From Prolixibacter sp. SD074 (GTDB lineage: Bacteria > Bacteroidota > Bacteroidia > Bacteroidales > Prolixibacteraceae): 64,000 nucleotides of DNA. The stretch lies in contig NZ_BLAW01000001.1 in NCBI RefSeq assembly GCF_009617895.1, positions 549,001 to 613,000 of the forward strand. Reading direction: 5' to 3'. The translations under genes and the position numbers were made by a program. Below are positions 34,171-43,542 of the stretch, in pieces. The notes under the pieces are model-generated. The model did not search any database and had not been told where the DNA came from. It was given only the letters and a program-made list of their open reading frames with translations. The stretch's first letter is position 1. Every line of letters begins with the position of its first letter.

Positions 34171-36345
34171 TCATTGCTTAATGGTTTGAATTTCGTTGAC
34201 CGCTTTTTGCACCTCTTTGTTTTGCATGAATAGCTTCCAAACCAGGCCGGTGCGGTAATTTTCTATCATCACGATCATCGGTGCCTGATTCAGTCCCATG
34301 TAGATGTTGGCACACCAGTCTTCCTGCAAATTGAAGGCGTCGCGGAAGCCATATTCGCCCCACAGAAATGAACCGCAATCACGGTAGTAATATTTGAGGG
34401 CTTTCATTGAGGCTTGCGGCAAGTAGGGGAAAGAGGCAATAGCACCTGTCGGGGCAATGGTGCCGTCGTCCATTCTCTGAACGGGTTCGCGGGCCTTATA
34501 CCCCCACGGTCCGTCACTGGCGGTGAGTCCCCAACAATTTTCTCCGTAGTAGGTATAGTCTTTTAGATTTTCGGAACAATAACGGTAGTTGATTAGAGCG
34601 ATGTTCCGGTTATTATCGAAATAATGGGTGTATTTATCCTGAAAAAGATGCGGGTTGAAGCCCATAAACGAATAATGAGTGAAAAACAGCGGCCCGCCAT
34701 TGCTGACGCCTACGTCAAGTTTCAAACCGTAATAAGTTTTCCCGTTGGTGTACATCGAGCCATCTTCTGTTTTGCCCCAGGCCGAACGGTATTTCTGTGC
34801 AATGGTATCCTGGCTGGCCCAACCGGTGTAGTACATTTCCGGCGAAACCGAATGCGTGGGTGAGGCAATGGCCAACAGGTAAGTGATCATGGTTTCGTTC
34901 CAGCCAATCAGCCGGTGGTTGATGTGCCAGGCATAATCGGGTGACCAGTGCCAGTAAAGGAACGGACTGTCGGCATATTGCTTGTACCAGCTCCATTCCA
35001 CACTTTCCCATATCTTTGTCATCCGGCCACGAAGTTGCTCTTCCTGTAAATTCAGCGGATTGAGATATTGCCGGGCAGCCAATAAGCCCTGCATGAAGAA
35101 GGAGGTTTCCACCAAATCGCCGCCGTCATCGTATTTGCCAAAATACGGATCCACTTTCCCGGCAGGGCCATCCAGAAAGTGGGGAAGCGCCCCGTGGAAA
35201 CGGTCTGCGTTTTCGATGAACGAAACAATTTTAGTTAAGCGGTGAATCAGCTGGTTGCGCGTAATGAAACCCCTTTCTGTCCCCACGATAAGCGCCATGA
35301 GACCAAAACCGGAAGCTCCGGTGGCAATCATGTTTTTCCTACCGGGAATATTTTCCAACGCCAGGCCACTGTTGGCTTCGGCTCCTTCCCAGTAGTACCG
35401 GAAACAGGCTTCCTGCACCATATCCAGTAGTTCCTCATCCGTCAGGATATGAGTCGTCGCTTTTACCGAAGGAGATAATTCCGATTCACGGTAACGGTAA
35501 TCTAGGTTACTGATTTTGTAGTAATATGTTTTCCCCGGAAGACCGGCGAAATCAGCATAACGGGAGGCATATTGCGGACTTTGAACAGCAACTGGGTGAA
35601 AATGGATATTGTCTTTGGAGCGGTAGATTTTCACATATTTCACATCTTCCGGGTTAACCGGATTCCAACTCAGATCGACGTGTTGTTCATAGCCTTTTGC
35701 CGTTTTCAAAACCGGTGTCGCCGGTAGTTGATTGGCGCATTCTTCCGGTAGAATTTCCACTTGGTCGATGAGTAGACGATGAGATTTTCCATCGGTGGCA
35801 GCCTGTTGAAATACAATGGACTGAATATCCTCACTGTGCTGAATTTTAATGGACGAACCATCGTCGAAATCCTTCATCGGTATTTTTATTTCCATCCACT
35901 TTTTGGGGGAATAATTTTTTAGATAACCACCCAGAGGAAGTCCTTTTGATGCCTTTTTGTTTTTCAGTTCAATGGAAATATTAGGCAGTTCTGTTCGGGG
36001 TGTTTCATCCGCTACATATAAATGCAGAAAAAGAGAGTTGCCATTTTTGATGAAGTCTTTTCCACGCCATTGAGGGAACATCAGCCGGGCGCTCCATTGG
36101 CCTTTCCGAGCGGATTGGTAAGTCAGCTGCAAACTATTTCCCGGGGTAAAAGATTCCTTATTCTCTACCGGAAGTTTGCCTTGAATATTCAGGACAAAGC
36201 TGGGAGATTCATAAGAAGTTTCACTGTAGAACCAGCTTTTTTTCATCAGGGAGTTTTCGAAGAATACCTGGTTGTATTCGAGCTCCCTGGCATTCACGAT
36301 GCCGGTAAAGAGCAGTAAGATCAATAGTAAAGTTTGTTTGTTCAT
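34171..36345 (-). CDS. Glycoamylase-domain (GH144-type) enzyme, secreted, with N-terminal beta domain
   Basis: This 724-residue precursor has a signal peptide (1-19). A carbohydrate-binding-like beta domain (about 30-205) and a fibronectin III-like segment (LDLSW-type, about 210-300) follow. The catalytic Glycoamylase (PF10091) domain spans about 305-715: DGGDLVETSFFMQGLLA, YWHWSPDYAW, GWNETMITYLLA and CWGLTASDGPWGY. Family GH144 acts on beta-1,2-glucans (established for Chitinophaga enzymes). It is one of three paralogues in tandem, last in the run of the sus-type locus, with 23 bases to the upstream gene. Confidence 0.87.
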   Translation of the reverse strand: MNKQTLLLILLLFTGIVNARELEYNQVFFENSLMKKSWFYSETSYESPSFVLNIQGKLPVENKESFTPGNSLQLTYQSARKGQWSARLMFPQWRGKDFIKNGNSLFLHLYVADETPRTELPNISIELKNKKASKGLPLGGYLKNYSPKKWMEIKIPMKDFDDGSSIKIQHSEDIQSIVFQQAATDGKSHRLLIDQVEILPEECANQLPATPVLKTAKGYEQHVDLSWNPVNPEDVKYVKIYRSKDNIHFHPVAVQSPQYASRYADFAGLPGKTYYYKISNLDYRYRESELSPSVKATTHILTDEELLDMVQEACFRYYWEGAEANSGLALENIPGRKNMIATGASGFGLMALIVGTERGFITRNQLIHRLTKIVSFIENADRFHGALPHFLDGPAGKVDPYFGKYDDGGDLVETSFFMQGLLAARQYLNPLNLQEEQLRGRMTKIWESVEWSWYKQYADSPFLYWHWSPDYAWHINHRLIGWNETMITYLLAIASPTHSVSPEMYYTGWASQDTIAQKYRSAWGKTEDGSMYTNGKTYYGLKLDVGVSNGGPLFFTHYSFMGFNPHLFQDKYTHYFDNNRNIALINYRYCSENLKDYTYYGENCWGLTASDGPWGYKAREPVQRMDDGTIAPTGAIASFPYLPQASMKALKYYYRDCGSFLWGEYGFRDAFNLQEDWCANIYMGLNQAPMIVMIENYRTGLVWKLFMQNKEVQKAVNEIQTIKQ

Positions 36346-36368
36346 TCTTCGAAATTTTAATCGTTTAA

Positions 36369-38549
36369 CTAGTTTCGAATGACCAGTTTGGTTTGGCCAT
36401 AATTGTCGCCATTGACGAGTTGCAGGATGTACATCCCGTCAGGCAAAGCAGAACAGTTGACAGATAGCCCGGAACCGGAGCTTGTTAAGTTTTTTTTTAG
36501 AACCATCCGGCCGTCTATCGAGAAAACATTCACAACAACAGCGTGATTCATGTTGATAGCCGGGAAATTGATGAATATCTGGCCATTTCCCGGATTGGGG
36601 TACACGTTGAATGGCTGACTATTTCTAAATACATCACTCACATCCGTTGAGGTTTCGTACTGGAAACCGAGTTTATCCAGTCCAGACTGCACGTCGGTGT
36701 CCTTCATGAGGGTGTTCCACAATAAACTGCTTCGGTAATTCTCAATCATGGCCACAATGGGACCCTGATCGATTCCAATGTAAGCTGGCTGCACCCAGTT
36801 TACGGCATCGTTGAATGCATCATAAGGTCCGTACAGGCCAAACAGTTCCTTTCGGCGTTCGCGATAGAAATACTTCAGTGCTTTCATCGACTCTTCGGGA
36901 GTATAAGGCATACTGGCCAGTGCCGCCGTCGGACTTATGGTCCCGTTGTCGTTGTTCCATGGCTGATGGGCCGTGTAACCATCCGGATCATCGCTGGCGG
37001 TGAGTCCCCAACATTTGTCGCTGTAATTCGGGAAATTCTTCGGGTTGTCGACCGCGTAGGCATGATGAATCTTCGCCGTGTTGACATTTTCCAGCCAGTA
37101 ATCGGCATATTGGTCTTTCAAACCGTGCGGATTGATTCCCAGGAAGGAGTAGTGGATCCAGAACAACGGTCCGCCCCAATCGGGTGACAGGCTAATGGGC
37201 AAATTATAAAAAGTGCGCTCATTGACGATGTTTCCGTTGCGTGCCCATCCCTGTTCATACACTTCTCCGGGAATGCCGTGTGTGGGAGAAGCGGCTGCCA
37301 TAAGGTAGGTGACCAGGCACTCATTCCAGCCCTGAACTTTCATGTTTTTCGCGAAACCGTAGTTGGGCGACCAGTGCCAGTACAGCACATTTTGTCCATC
37401 CTGCCGGTACCAGTCCCAATCGACGCCTTTCCATAGCAGGTCGGCCTTTTGCCTGATTTGAATTGATTTCTCATCCGTTCCCGTGAAATAGTTTTTCAGG
37501 GCGATAAGACCCTGTACCACATAGGATGTTTCGACTAAATCGCCGCCGTCATCATCGGCGCTGAAGAGCTTTGTTTTATATGTATTCGCATCGTACCAGT
37601 GCGACCAGGCTCCATGATGCCGGTCACAGTTTTCGAGGAAATGCAGGATTTTCAGGATACGGTCTTTGATTTCCTCGCGGGGACGATATTCCCGTTCATA
37701 AGCAACAATCATAGCCATGAGGCCCATTCCGGTTGCGCCCGAAGCTGCGGTTGTCCCGTCCCCATTGGAGCGTTCGGGCGCCATACCTGTAGCCTGGTGG
37801 GCGCCTTCCCAGAAATAGCGAAATGCATAACGTTCCGTCATGTCCAGCAACTCATCATCGGTAAAGTCCCTGAGGGTAGCCGTCTGCTCGACAGGAGCCG
37901 ATTCCTTCCCCTGGGCAGTAGTAGTAACACGGTAAGTAATGGTTGAGTTTTTCGCACTTTCCGGGACGAAATCCAAATAGTAACTTTTAGTGGTTTCGCC
38001 TCTGAGCCCGAAAGTCCGGGCACCATCGAATGACGCATAAACCCGGTAGGAAAGATCGCTCATGGGGATGATCCAGTTCAACTCGGCGTGGCTGTCATAA
38101 CCTGTAGCAGTAATCCCGGTTACTGCCGGTACTTCACTGATGCTTTTGAAAGCGGTAATTTCATCGATCATAATCAGCCTCGGGCTGTTATCTGTCTCCG
38201 ATTGGTTGAAATAAATTCCTTTTGCTTTCGTGAAATCGAGCGTGCTGTTGTTTGTGTCGTTAAAGATGGTTGTTTTCCAGTTCCCGTTAGGAGAGGAGGT
38301 GTAATTAAATTTCAACGAAGTAGCTCCCTGGTAAGCCGTTGTTGAGCAGGGAATTTTGTCGTCATATTGCGGATCTCCCGGCGGATGGGTATGTTCGAAG
38401 GTACTTTCGCCCAGATTGGCCACATCCACCAATCCCTGATCGTAGTAGGTGGCGTCCGTTCCTTCCGAGAAGAAAGTTACTTCCTGCGCCCATCCGGTAT
38501 GGAAAAGCCCGATTAAAATGATGAGAACGACTAGCCTGCTTTTAATCAT
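36369..38549 (-). CDS. Glycoamylase-domain (GH144-type) enzyme with type IX secretion sorting domain
   Basis: This 726-residue precursor has a signal peptide (1-21, ending GWAQ), a binding-like beta domain (25-155), a fibronectin III-like domain (about 160-225) and a Glycoamylase domain (about 230-620) with DGGDLVETSYVVQGLIALK, YWHWSPNYGFA and CWGLTASDDPDGY. A C-terminal T9SS type A sorting domain follows (FNVYPNPGNGQIFINFP to GMYILQLVNGDNYGQTKLVI). It should therefore cross the outer membrane and be surface-anchored or released, unlike its two neighbours. Middle gene of the three; gaps of 23 and 25 bases indicate one transcript. Confidence 0.88.
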   Translation of the reverse strand: MIKSRLVVLIILIGLFHTGWAQEVTFFSEGTDATYYDQGLVDVANLGESTFEHTHPPGDPQYDDKIPCSTTAYQGATSLKFNYTSSPNGNWKTTIFNDTNNSTLDFTKAKGIYFNQSETDNSPRLIMIDEITAFKSISEVPAVTGITATGYDSHAELNWIIPMSDLSYRVYASFDGARTFGLRGETTKSYYLDFVPESAKNSTITYRVTTTAQGKESAPVEQTATLRDFTDDELLDMTERYAFRYFWEGAHQATGMAPERSNGDGTTAASGATGMGLMAMIVAYEREYRPREEIKDRILKILHFLENCDRHHGAWSHWYDANTYKTKLFSADDDGGDLVETSYVVQGLIALKNYFTGTDEKSIQIRQKADLLWKGVDWDWYRQDGQNVLYWHWSPNYGFAKNMKVQGWNECLVTYLMAAASPTHGIPGEVYEQGWARNGNIVNERTFYNLPISLSPDWGGPLFWIHYSFLGINPHGLKDQYADYWLENVNTAKIHHAYAVDNPKNFPNYSDKCWGLTASDDPDGYTAHQPWNNDNGTISPTAALASMPYTPEESMKALKYFYRERRKELFGLYGPYDAFNDAVNWVQPAYIGIDQGPIVAMIENYRSSLLWNTLMKDTDVQSGLDKLGFQYETSTDVSDVFRNSQPFNVYPNPGNGQIFINFPAINMNHAVVVNVFSIDGRMVLKKNLTSSGSGLSVNCSALPDGMYILQLVNGDNYGQTKLVIRN

Positions 38550-38574
38550 TTTCGGTTCAGTTAATGGTTGTAAT

Positions 38575-39966
38575 TTATTCTTCCGCTTTTCCGGATTCGG
38601 ATGTTACGGTAAATCCCAGTCTTTTCAAACCTCTCTGAACATCTTCATTTTGCATGAATAATTTCCAAAGCATGCCGGTACGGTAGTTTTCAATCATCAC
38701 CGGAATCGTCCCCTGATCAATCGCGAGGTAACGAGGCGTATACCAACGATAAGTGTCGCTGTAAGCATCGTAGGGGCCGTATTTGCCAACCAATGAATCG
38801 GCTTTTAGGTAGAGGTATTTCAGGAATTGCATCGACTCTTTAGGTGTATACGGGAAGGATGAAAGTGCAGCGGTTGGAGAAATTACTCCTAAATCCGCTT
38901 TCCCGGGGTGATGGCCGGCATATCCTTTCATCGAATAGCTGGAGGTCAGTCCCCATTGTTCTTTTCCATAACCTTTGTATCCTTTCGGATTGTCGAGCGC
39001 ATAACGGTAGTTGATCAGCGCATGGTGGCGGTTGAGTTTCCAGTAATCGGCGTACTGATCGGATAAACCGTGAGGATTCAGTCCCAGGTAAGAGTAGTGT
39101 GCCCAGAATAGCGGCCCCACCGGATCGTTGTTGTGTTCGTAATGATTGAGGACGGTATGAAGTCCGTAGTACACGGTGTCTTTTTTGATGGTCCCATGGC
39201 AGGTCCAGCCTTCATGATAAACGGCCGGCTGAATAGGATGGGTGGGAGAGGAAGCAGCCAGCACGTACATAATCAGGCACTCGTTGTAGCCGCCTACCGG
39301 GAAGTTCATGGCCCAGCCGTAATCGGGCGACCAGTGCCAGTACAAAACGTTTTCGCCGCTTTTGGTGTACCAGTTCCAGTCTACTTCTTTCCATAGTGTA
39401 TGAATATCGGAAGCCAGTTGTTGTTCGGCGGGGTTCCCGTTTTTAAAATACTCAGCGACGGTTAACAGGCCTTGCATCATAAAGGCCGTTTCGACCAAAT
39501 CGCCTCCATCATCTTTTTTACTGAAAGGCTTTACCTTTCCGGTTTCGCCGTGCAGCCAGTGTGGCCACGCGCCATGGAACCGGTCGGCTTTCGCCAGAAA
39601 ATCGACAATCTTCCGGTAACGGGTAAATGCTTCTTCACGGGTAATAAAACCACGCTCAACGCCTACCAGAATAACCATCACGCCAAAGCCGGAACCTCCC
39701 AGCGTTACCGTATTCTGGTCGTTCTGCGGATAAATATTGTCCATGTGGATGCGTTCGCGGGCCATACCTGAGTTGGGTTCGGCTCCGTTCCAAAAATATT
39801 GAAACGTTTGATATTGAACAGTATCCAGTAACTGGCTGTCAGTCAGGGTAGCGTATTTTCCGGTATTTGCTTCCTGTCCTTTGTCTTTCTTCCCTGTATG
39901 CATACATCCGATGGATAGAAGCAGGAGGAGAATAGTAATAACTACTTTCATAAGCTCGACATTCAT
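38575..39966 (-). CDS. Glycoamylase-domain (GH144-type) lipoprotein
   Basis: This 463-residue precursor has a lipoprotein signal (LLLLLSIGC, Cys at about 21) and a Glycoamylase domain filling the rest: LLDTVQYQTFQYFWNGAEP, DGGDLVETAFMMQGLL, YWHWSPDYGWA, GGYNECLIMYVLAASSPTH and QWGLTSSYS. It has no N-terminal binding module, so it is the minimal form. Probably periplasmic or outer-membrane anchored. It lies downstream of a terminator that separates it from the sus-type genes, and may have its own start or receive read-through. Confidence 0.87.
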   Translation of the reverse strand: MNVELMKVVITILLLLLSIGCMHTGKKDKGQEANTGKYATLTDSQLLDTVQYQTFQYFWNGAEPNSGMARERIHMDNIYPQNDQNTVTLGGSGFGVMVILVGVERGFITREEAFTRYRKIVDFLAKADRFHGAWPHWLHGETGKVKPFSKKDDGGDLVETAFMMQGLLTVAEYFKNGNPAEQQLASDIHTLWKEVDWNWYTKSGENVLYWHWSPDYGWAMNFPVGGYNECLIMYVLAASSPTHPIQPAVYHEGWTCHGTIKKDTVYYGLHTVLNHYEHNNDPVGPLFWAHYSYLGLNPHGLSDQYADYWKLNRHHALINYRYALDNPKGYKGYGKEQWGLTSSYSMKGYAGHHPGKADLGVISPTAALSSFPYTPKESMQFLKYLYLKADSLVGKYGPYDAYSDTYRWYTPRYLAIDQGTIPVMIENYRTGMLWKLFMQNEDVQRGLKRLGFTVTSESGKAEE

Positions 39967-40079
39967 TTAGGGGCAGAGCTCCCCTGGTTGTTTGGTTCTG
40001 GGATATAAAACAGATTGTTCGTTGAGAGGATAGAAATGACAGATCATGCCTTGTCTGACTATTTAATTAGATAGAAAAA

Positions 40080-40103
40080 GCTGCCCGGATACTCCCGGGC
40101 AGC
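40080..40103 (-). terminator. Terminator between the LamG lipoprotein and the glycoamylase genes
   Basis: Stem GCTGCCCGG (40080-40088) pairs with CCGGGCAGC (40095-40103), followed on the minus strand by TTTTT. It follows the LamG gene by about 115 bases and could attenuate transcription into the three enzyme genes. Confidence 0.75.
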
Positions 40104-40217
40104 CATTTCCACTGTCAGAAGAACCTATCTAATAATTATCTATGAAGAATAGAATGATGTTTGAGAACGCAGGGGATTCACATTGGGTCAGTCCCCAGAA
40201 ACATGAACGTATTTCTA

Positions 40218-41978
40218 CTAGTCACTATCATTCGCCAAAAGTGTAACTTCATCAGCTGAAAGCGCTTTATTGAACAGATACAAACCATCCATCTCACCGG
40301 TACATGACAAGTGGCCCCATCCAGTGAACCGGGGCGCTCCTGACATGATGGAGAACAAATCGCAACCGGTCCAGTCAATTCCGGTAGTGGCAGCTGTTGA
40401 AACTTGTTGCCCGTTAATGTAATAGGCCACTTCAGTTCCCGAAATCGTCATCGCCAGATGGATCCAGCCACTGTTGACGGCCGGGTCAACTTTGGCAGCA
40501 TCGCCACCATCGGCCCAGGTTTCTCCGGAACCGGTACCTACATTCACCTTAAAATAGGCCAGGCCGCCGGCATCATCATAGAAGAAGCGGAAACCACTTG
40601 TTCTGTCGTTCTGTGCATCCGGATTCGCGGTGTCTTCCGGGCCCATGACCAAAATACCTGCAGCAGCATCAATTGTTGATGGAAGCTTCAACCAGCAGCT
40701 TGCACTGAATTCATTACTTTCTTGCAAGCCGGTAGTCGGGAACGTCAGGTAAGAATCAGCTGCTCCCTGGTACGCATCACCGGAAACGCCGTCGCCATAT
40801 GCATAAGAAGGTGAGCCGACAACTGTTGCAACATCTCCGCTCACGGCATCTTTGTAATTTCCGTTAAAGCCCATGTGGAACGTTGATTCTTCTTTCAACA
40901 TCATGGTTTGAATTTCCGCCTGGGAAAGTGCTTTGTTGTAAAGTCGCAGCTCGTCCATATCTCCTGTGCAGGACATATGTCCCCATCCGGTAAATCGCGG
41001 AGCACCAGACATAATGGAAAGCAGATCGCAACCTGTCCAATCAACTCCGGTGGTAGCACTTTGCTTAATGAGCTGACCATTCACATAAAGAGTGGCTTCT
41101 GTTTTGGAAATCGTGAATGCTACATGAAGCCAACCATTGTTGGTTGCCGGATCGAACTTGGCTGCGTCTCCACCGTCAACCCAGGTTTCGCCGTCTCCAG
41201 TGCCCACATTACCTTTAATCTGGGCCAGGCCCCCTGAATTATCATAGAAGAGGCGGAAACCACTGGTCCTTACATTTTGTGCATCAGGATTATCAGTGTC
41301 TTCTGGGCTCATTACCAAGAGTCCGGCAGGACTGTCGATAGTAGAAGGAAGTTTCAACCAGAAAGTCGCACTAAATTCCTCTCCCTGCAAACTTGTTCCC
41401 GGGAATGTCAGATATGAATCAGCTGCTCCGTGGTAAGCTGTGCCTTGCTGGATACCATCAGTGAAACCAGGCATGCCAACTGCCGTAGCCAATGTCAGGC
41501 TGTTCATCTCCCTATACTCATTGTTAAACGGCATGTAGAATGTTTCTCCTACATACTGGGGAACATACGGCGGAGCTTTGGTGAAATTGACGTTTGTAGT
41601 TGAAGTTTTTCCGTCAGTATCGGTTGCTTCAACGGTAAGAACATGAGATCCAGTCGTTACATTGTCGTATGTATACTTCTCCATGGCTACCCGGTAGTCT
41701 TTGAACTCGCTGTAGTTGTTGATCTCAGATCCGTCAACCTTCAGGGATATCGATTTGATTTCAATGTCATCTGTCACCTTAAAATCAATATCAATAGACG
41801 TAACCGCTTCATTCGTCTGAAGCTCATATCCGTCCGGCGGAAAGTTCACGGTTATCTGTGGTGCTGACTCATCGGTTCCCGCTTCTACCTTTGTGATTGA
41901 GTCGATATAGTCCTGCGTACATGCATTGAACATGAAGAGTGTCAATGCAAAAACGATTAATTTGGTGTATATTTTCAT
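40218..41978 (-). CDS. Surface lipoprotein with two LamG domains (SusE/F position)
   Basis: From the ATG at 41976-41978 (MKIYTKLIVFALTLFMFNAC) the precursor has 586 residues with lipobox FNAC. An Ig-like domain (about 30-125, ITVNFPPDGYELQTNE) precedes two tandem concanavalin/LamG domains (about 140-370 and 375-580) that are close duplicates: both contain SYLTFP, GETW-DGGDAAK, TGVDWTGCDLLSIMSGAPRF or a variant, and GWGH-SCTG. It probably binds glycan at the cell surface with SusC/SusD. The upstream ATG at 42089 lies within susD's end and is unlikely. 13 bases separate it from susD. Confidence 0.85.
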   Translation of the reverse strand: MKIYTKLIVFALTLFMFNACTQDYIDSITKVEAGTDESAPQITVNFPPDGYELQTNEAVTSIDIDFKVTDDIEIKSISLKVDGSEINNYSEFKDYRVAMEKYTYDNVTTGSHVLTVEATDTDGKTSTTNVNFTKAPPYVPQYVGETFYMPFNNEYREMNSLTLATAVGMPGFTDGIQQGTAYHGAADSYLTFPGTSLQGEEFSATFWLKLPSTIDSPAGLLVMSPEDTDNPDAQNVRTSGFRLFYDNSGGLAQIKGNVGTGDGETWVDGGDAAKFDPATNNGWLHVAFTISKTEATLYVNGQLIKQSATTGVDWTGCDLLSIMSGAPRFTGWGHMSCTGDMDELRLYNKALSQAEIQTMMLKEESTFHMGFNGNYKDAVSGDVATVVGSPSYAYGDGVSGDAYQGAADSYLTFPTTGLQESNEFSASCWLKLPSTIDAAAGILVMGPEDTANPDAQNDRTSGFRFFYDDAGGLAYFKVNVGTGSGETWADGGDAAKVDPAVNSGWIHLAMTISGTEVAYYINGQQVSTAATTGIDWTGCDLFSIMSGAPRFTGWGHLSCTGEMDGLYLFNKALSADEVTLLANDSD

Positions 41979-41991
41979 TTCAGTTCGTTTT

Positions 41992-43530
41992 TTAGTTTTG
42001 GACTCCGTCTGCCAATTGCGGCAGTGTAGACACCTGAGCTGCCGGGAAAGGCAAATAAGCCTTGTCCATCGTAAATGTTCTGCCTCCATAGCTCAGTTCA
42101 GCTGTATTATTTGTCCGTACCATGTCAAAGTACCGGATACCCCACTCAGTGGCAAGCTCTGCAAATTTCTCATCGAGAACCTGCTGTGTCGTTACACCGC
42201 TCAGGTCTCCTAAACCTGCACGTTTTCGTACCATATTTACGGCCTGGTCAGCTGTCAGGCTAATATTGCCCGATACACCTCTTGTCAGTGCTTCTGCATA
42301 CATCAGCAACATTTCGGAATACCGGATGACAATGAAATTCTTATTGCTCCCCGGATTGGTTCTCCCGGGTATCAATTCAGTAGAAGGTTGGATGAACTTC
42401 CCACTTCCGAAATTCATGCGAGGAGTGTTGTTAAACACGTCGCCTTCCCTGTTGGTATTACTAATCCAACTGGGAACCGTACCATAGTCGTTTTGGAGTT
42501 GGGTGATGCCGTCCGGGGTGAAAACAACCGATGTCTCCAAACGAATGGTTTCACCTCTGTCAAGCATGAATTCGACATATTTCAGGGATGGCGAATAGAA
42601 TCCCCATCCAGCTCCTGCCCCGGCAACTACAGGTGTCCATGCACCAGTGCCGTAAGGGTCAAACATATGATTAAAACTACTGCCTTGTCCCTGTCCAAAA
42701 TCTGAGAACTGGAATTCCAGAATGTTTTCGTCGTTCAACTTGCCGGCTGTTTTAAACAGGTGGTAAAAATCGGATGACAAGCTGAATTTACCGGAACTGA
42801 TGATAGCAGAAGTGGCATCAACAACTCCCTGGTAATTTTCCATCTCCTGGTAAGCCATTGCCTGGATGGCGTACGCTGTGAATTGAGTAATCCCTCCTTT
42901 GACATCGGTGCGCTCGTTGGGCCGTACCGCTGGTAAATCCGGAATTACTTCGTTCATTTCATCCACGATGTACTGCATTACTTCCTGCTTATTGCTCACC
43001 GGCGTATTCTGAATGTTATCCAGTTGGTCGATGATAATACAGCCACCAAAAGTTTTGGCCAGTGTAAGGTATTCCCACGCCCTTATGACGCGGCACTCAG
43101 CAATATACTGATCGGCCAGTGCATCATTGTTGGCAGCAGGCCGGTACTTGTTGATTTCATCGATTTCGGTGAAAACATTCACGATGGCATCATACTGGTG
43201 TTGCCATAATGCATCGATATTCCAGTGGCTGGCCTGATAACTGTAGTTGTCCTGCTCCTGCATTGGGGCCTGGTCACCAGCCGCGTCAACATCGTCACCG
43301 CGTAAACTGTAGGTTATTGCCCCATCCCACGACTGGTCATAGAATTTGGAATATGCCCCGATGAGCGGTAAAATCAAGTCTTGTCCTTTCGAGTAATCCA
43401 CGTCACTTGTAAAGGATTCATCTTCAAAAGGTGTATTTAATTTGTCGGTACAACTCGATACCGGTAGCATTAACAGCCCGCTGAGAAGAACAGGCAGATA
43501 GTAGCGTATTTTTATCTTGTTTAATTTCAT
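41992..43530 (-). CDS. SusD-like nutrient-binding outer-membrane lipoprotein
   Basis: This 512-residue precursor has a lipoprotein signal (LMLPVSSCTD, Cys at about 27). N-terminal TPR-like helices follow (YDAIVNVFTEIDEINKYRPA, AECRVIRAWEYLTLAKTFGG). The C-terminal RagB/SusD signature includes IVIRYSEMLLMYAEAL and WGIRYFDMVR. It caps the SusC channel and delivers glycan. It begins 12 bases after the susC stop. Apparently intact, although its partner is disrupted by an IS element, which may also impair transcription of this gene. Confidence 0.93.
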   Translation of the reverse strand: MKLNKIKIRYYLPVLLSGLLMLPVSSCTDKLNTPFEDESFTSDVDYSKGQDLILPLIGAYSKFYDQSWDGAITYSLRGDDVDAAGDQAPMQEQDNYSYQASHWNIDALWQHQYDAIVNVFTEIDEINKYRPAANNDALADQYIAECRVIRAWEYLTLAKTFGGCIIIDQLDNIQNTPVSNKQEVMQYIVDEMNEVIPDLPAVRPNERTDVKGGITQFTAYAIQAMAYQEMENYQGVVDATSAIISSGKFSLSSDFYHLFKTAGKLNDENILEFQFSDFGQGQGSSFNHMFDPYGTGAWTPVVAGAGAGWGFYSPSLKYVEFMLDRGETIRLETSVVFTPDGITQLQNDYGTVPSWISNTNREGDVFNNTPRMNFGSGKFIQPSTELIPGRTNPGSNKNFIVIRYSEMLLMYAEALTRGVSGNISLTADQAVNMVRKRAGLGDLSGVTTQQVLDEKFAELATEWGIRYFDMVRTNNTAELSYGGRTFTMDKAYLPFPAAQVSTLPQLADGVQN

Positions 43531-43542
43531 CTTTCGGAGAAT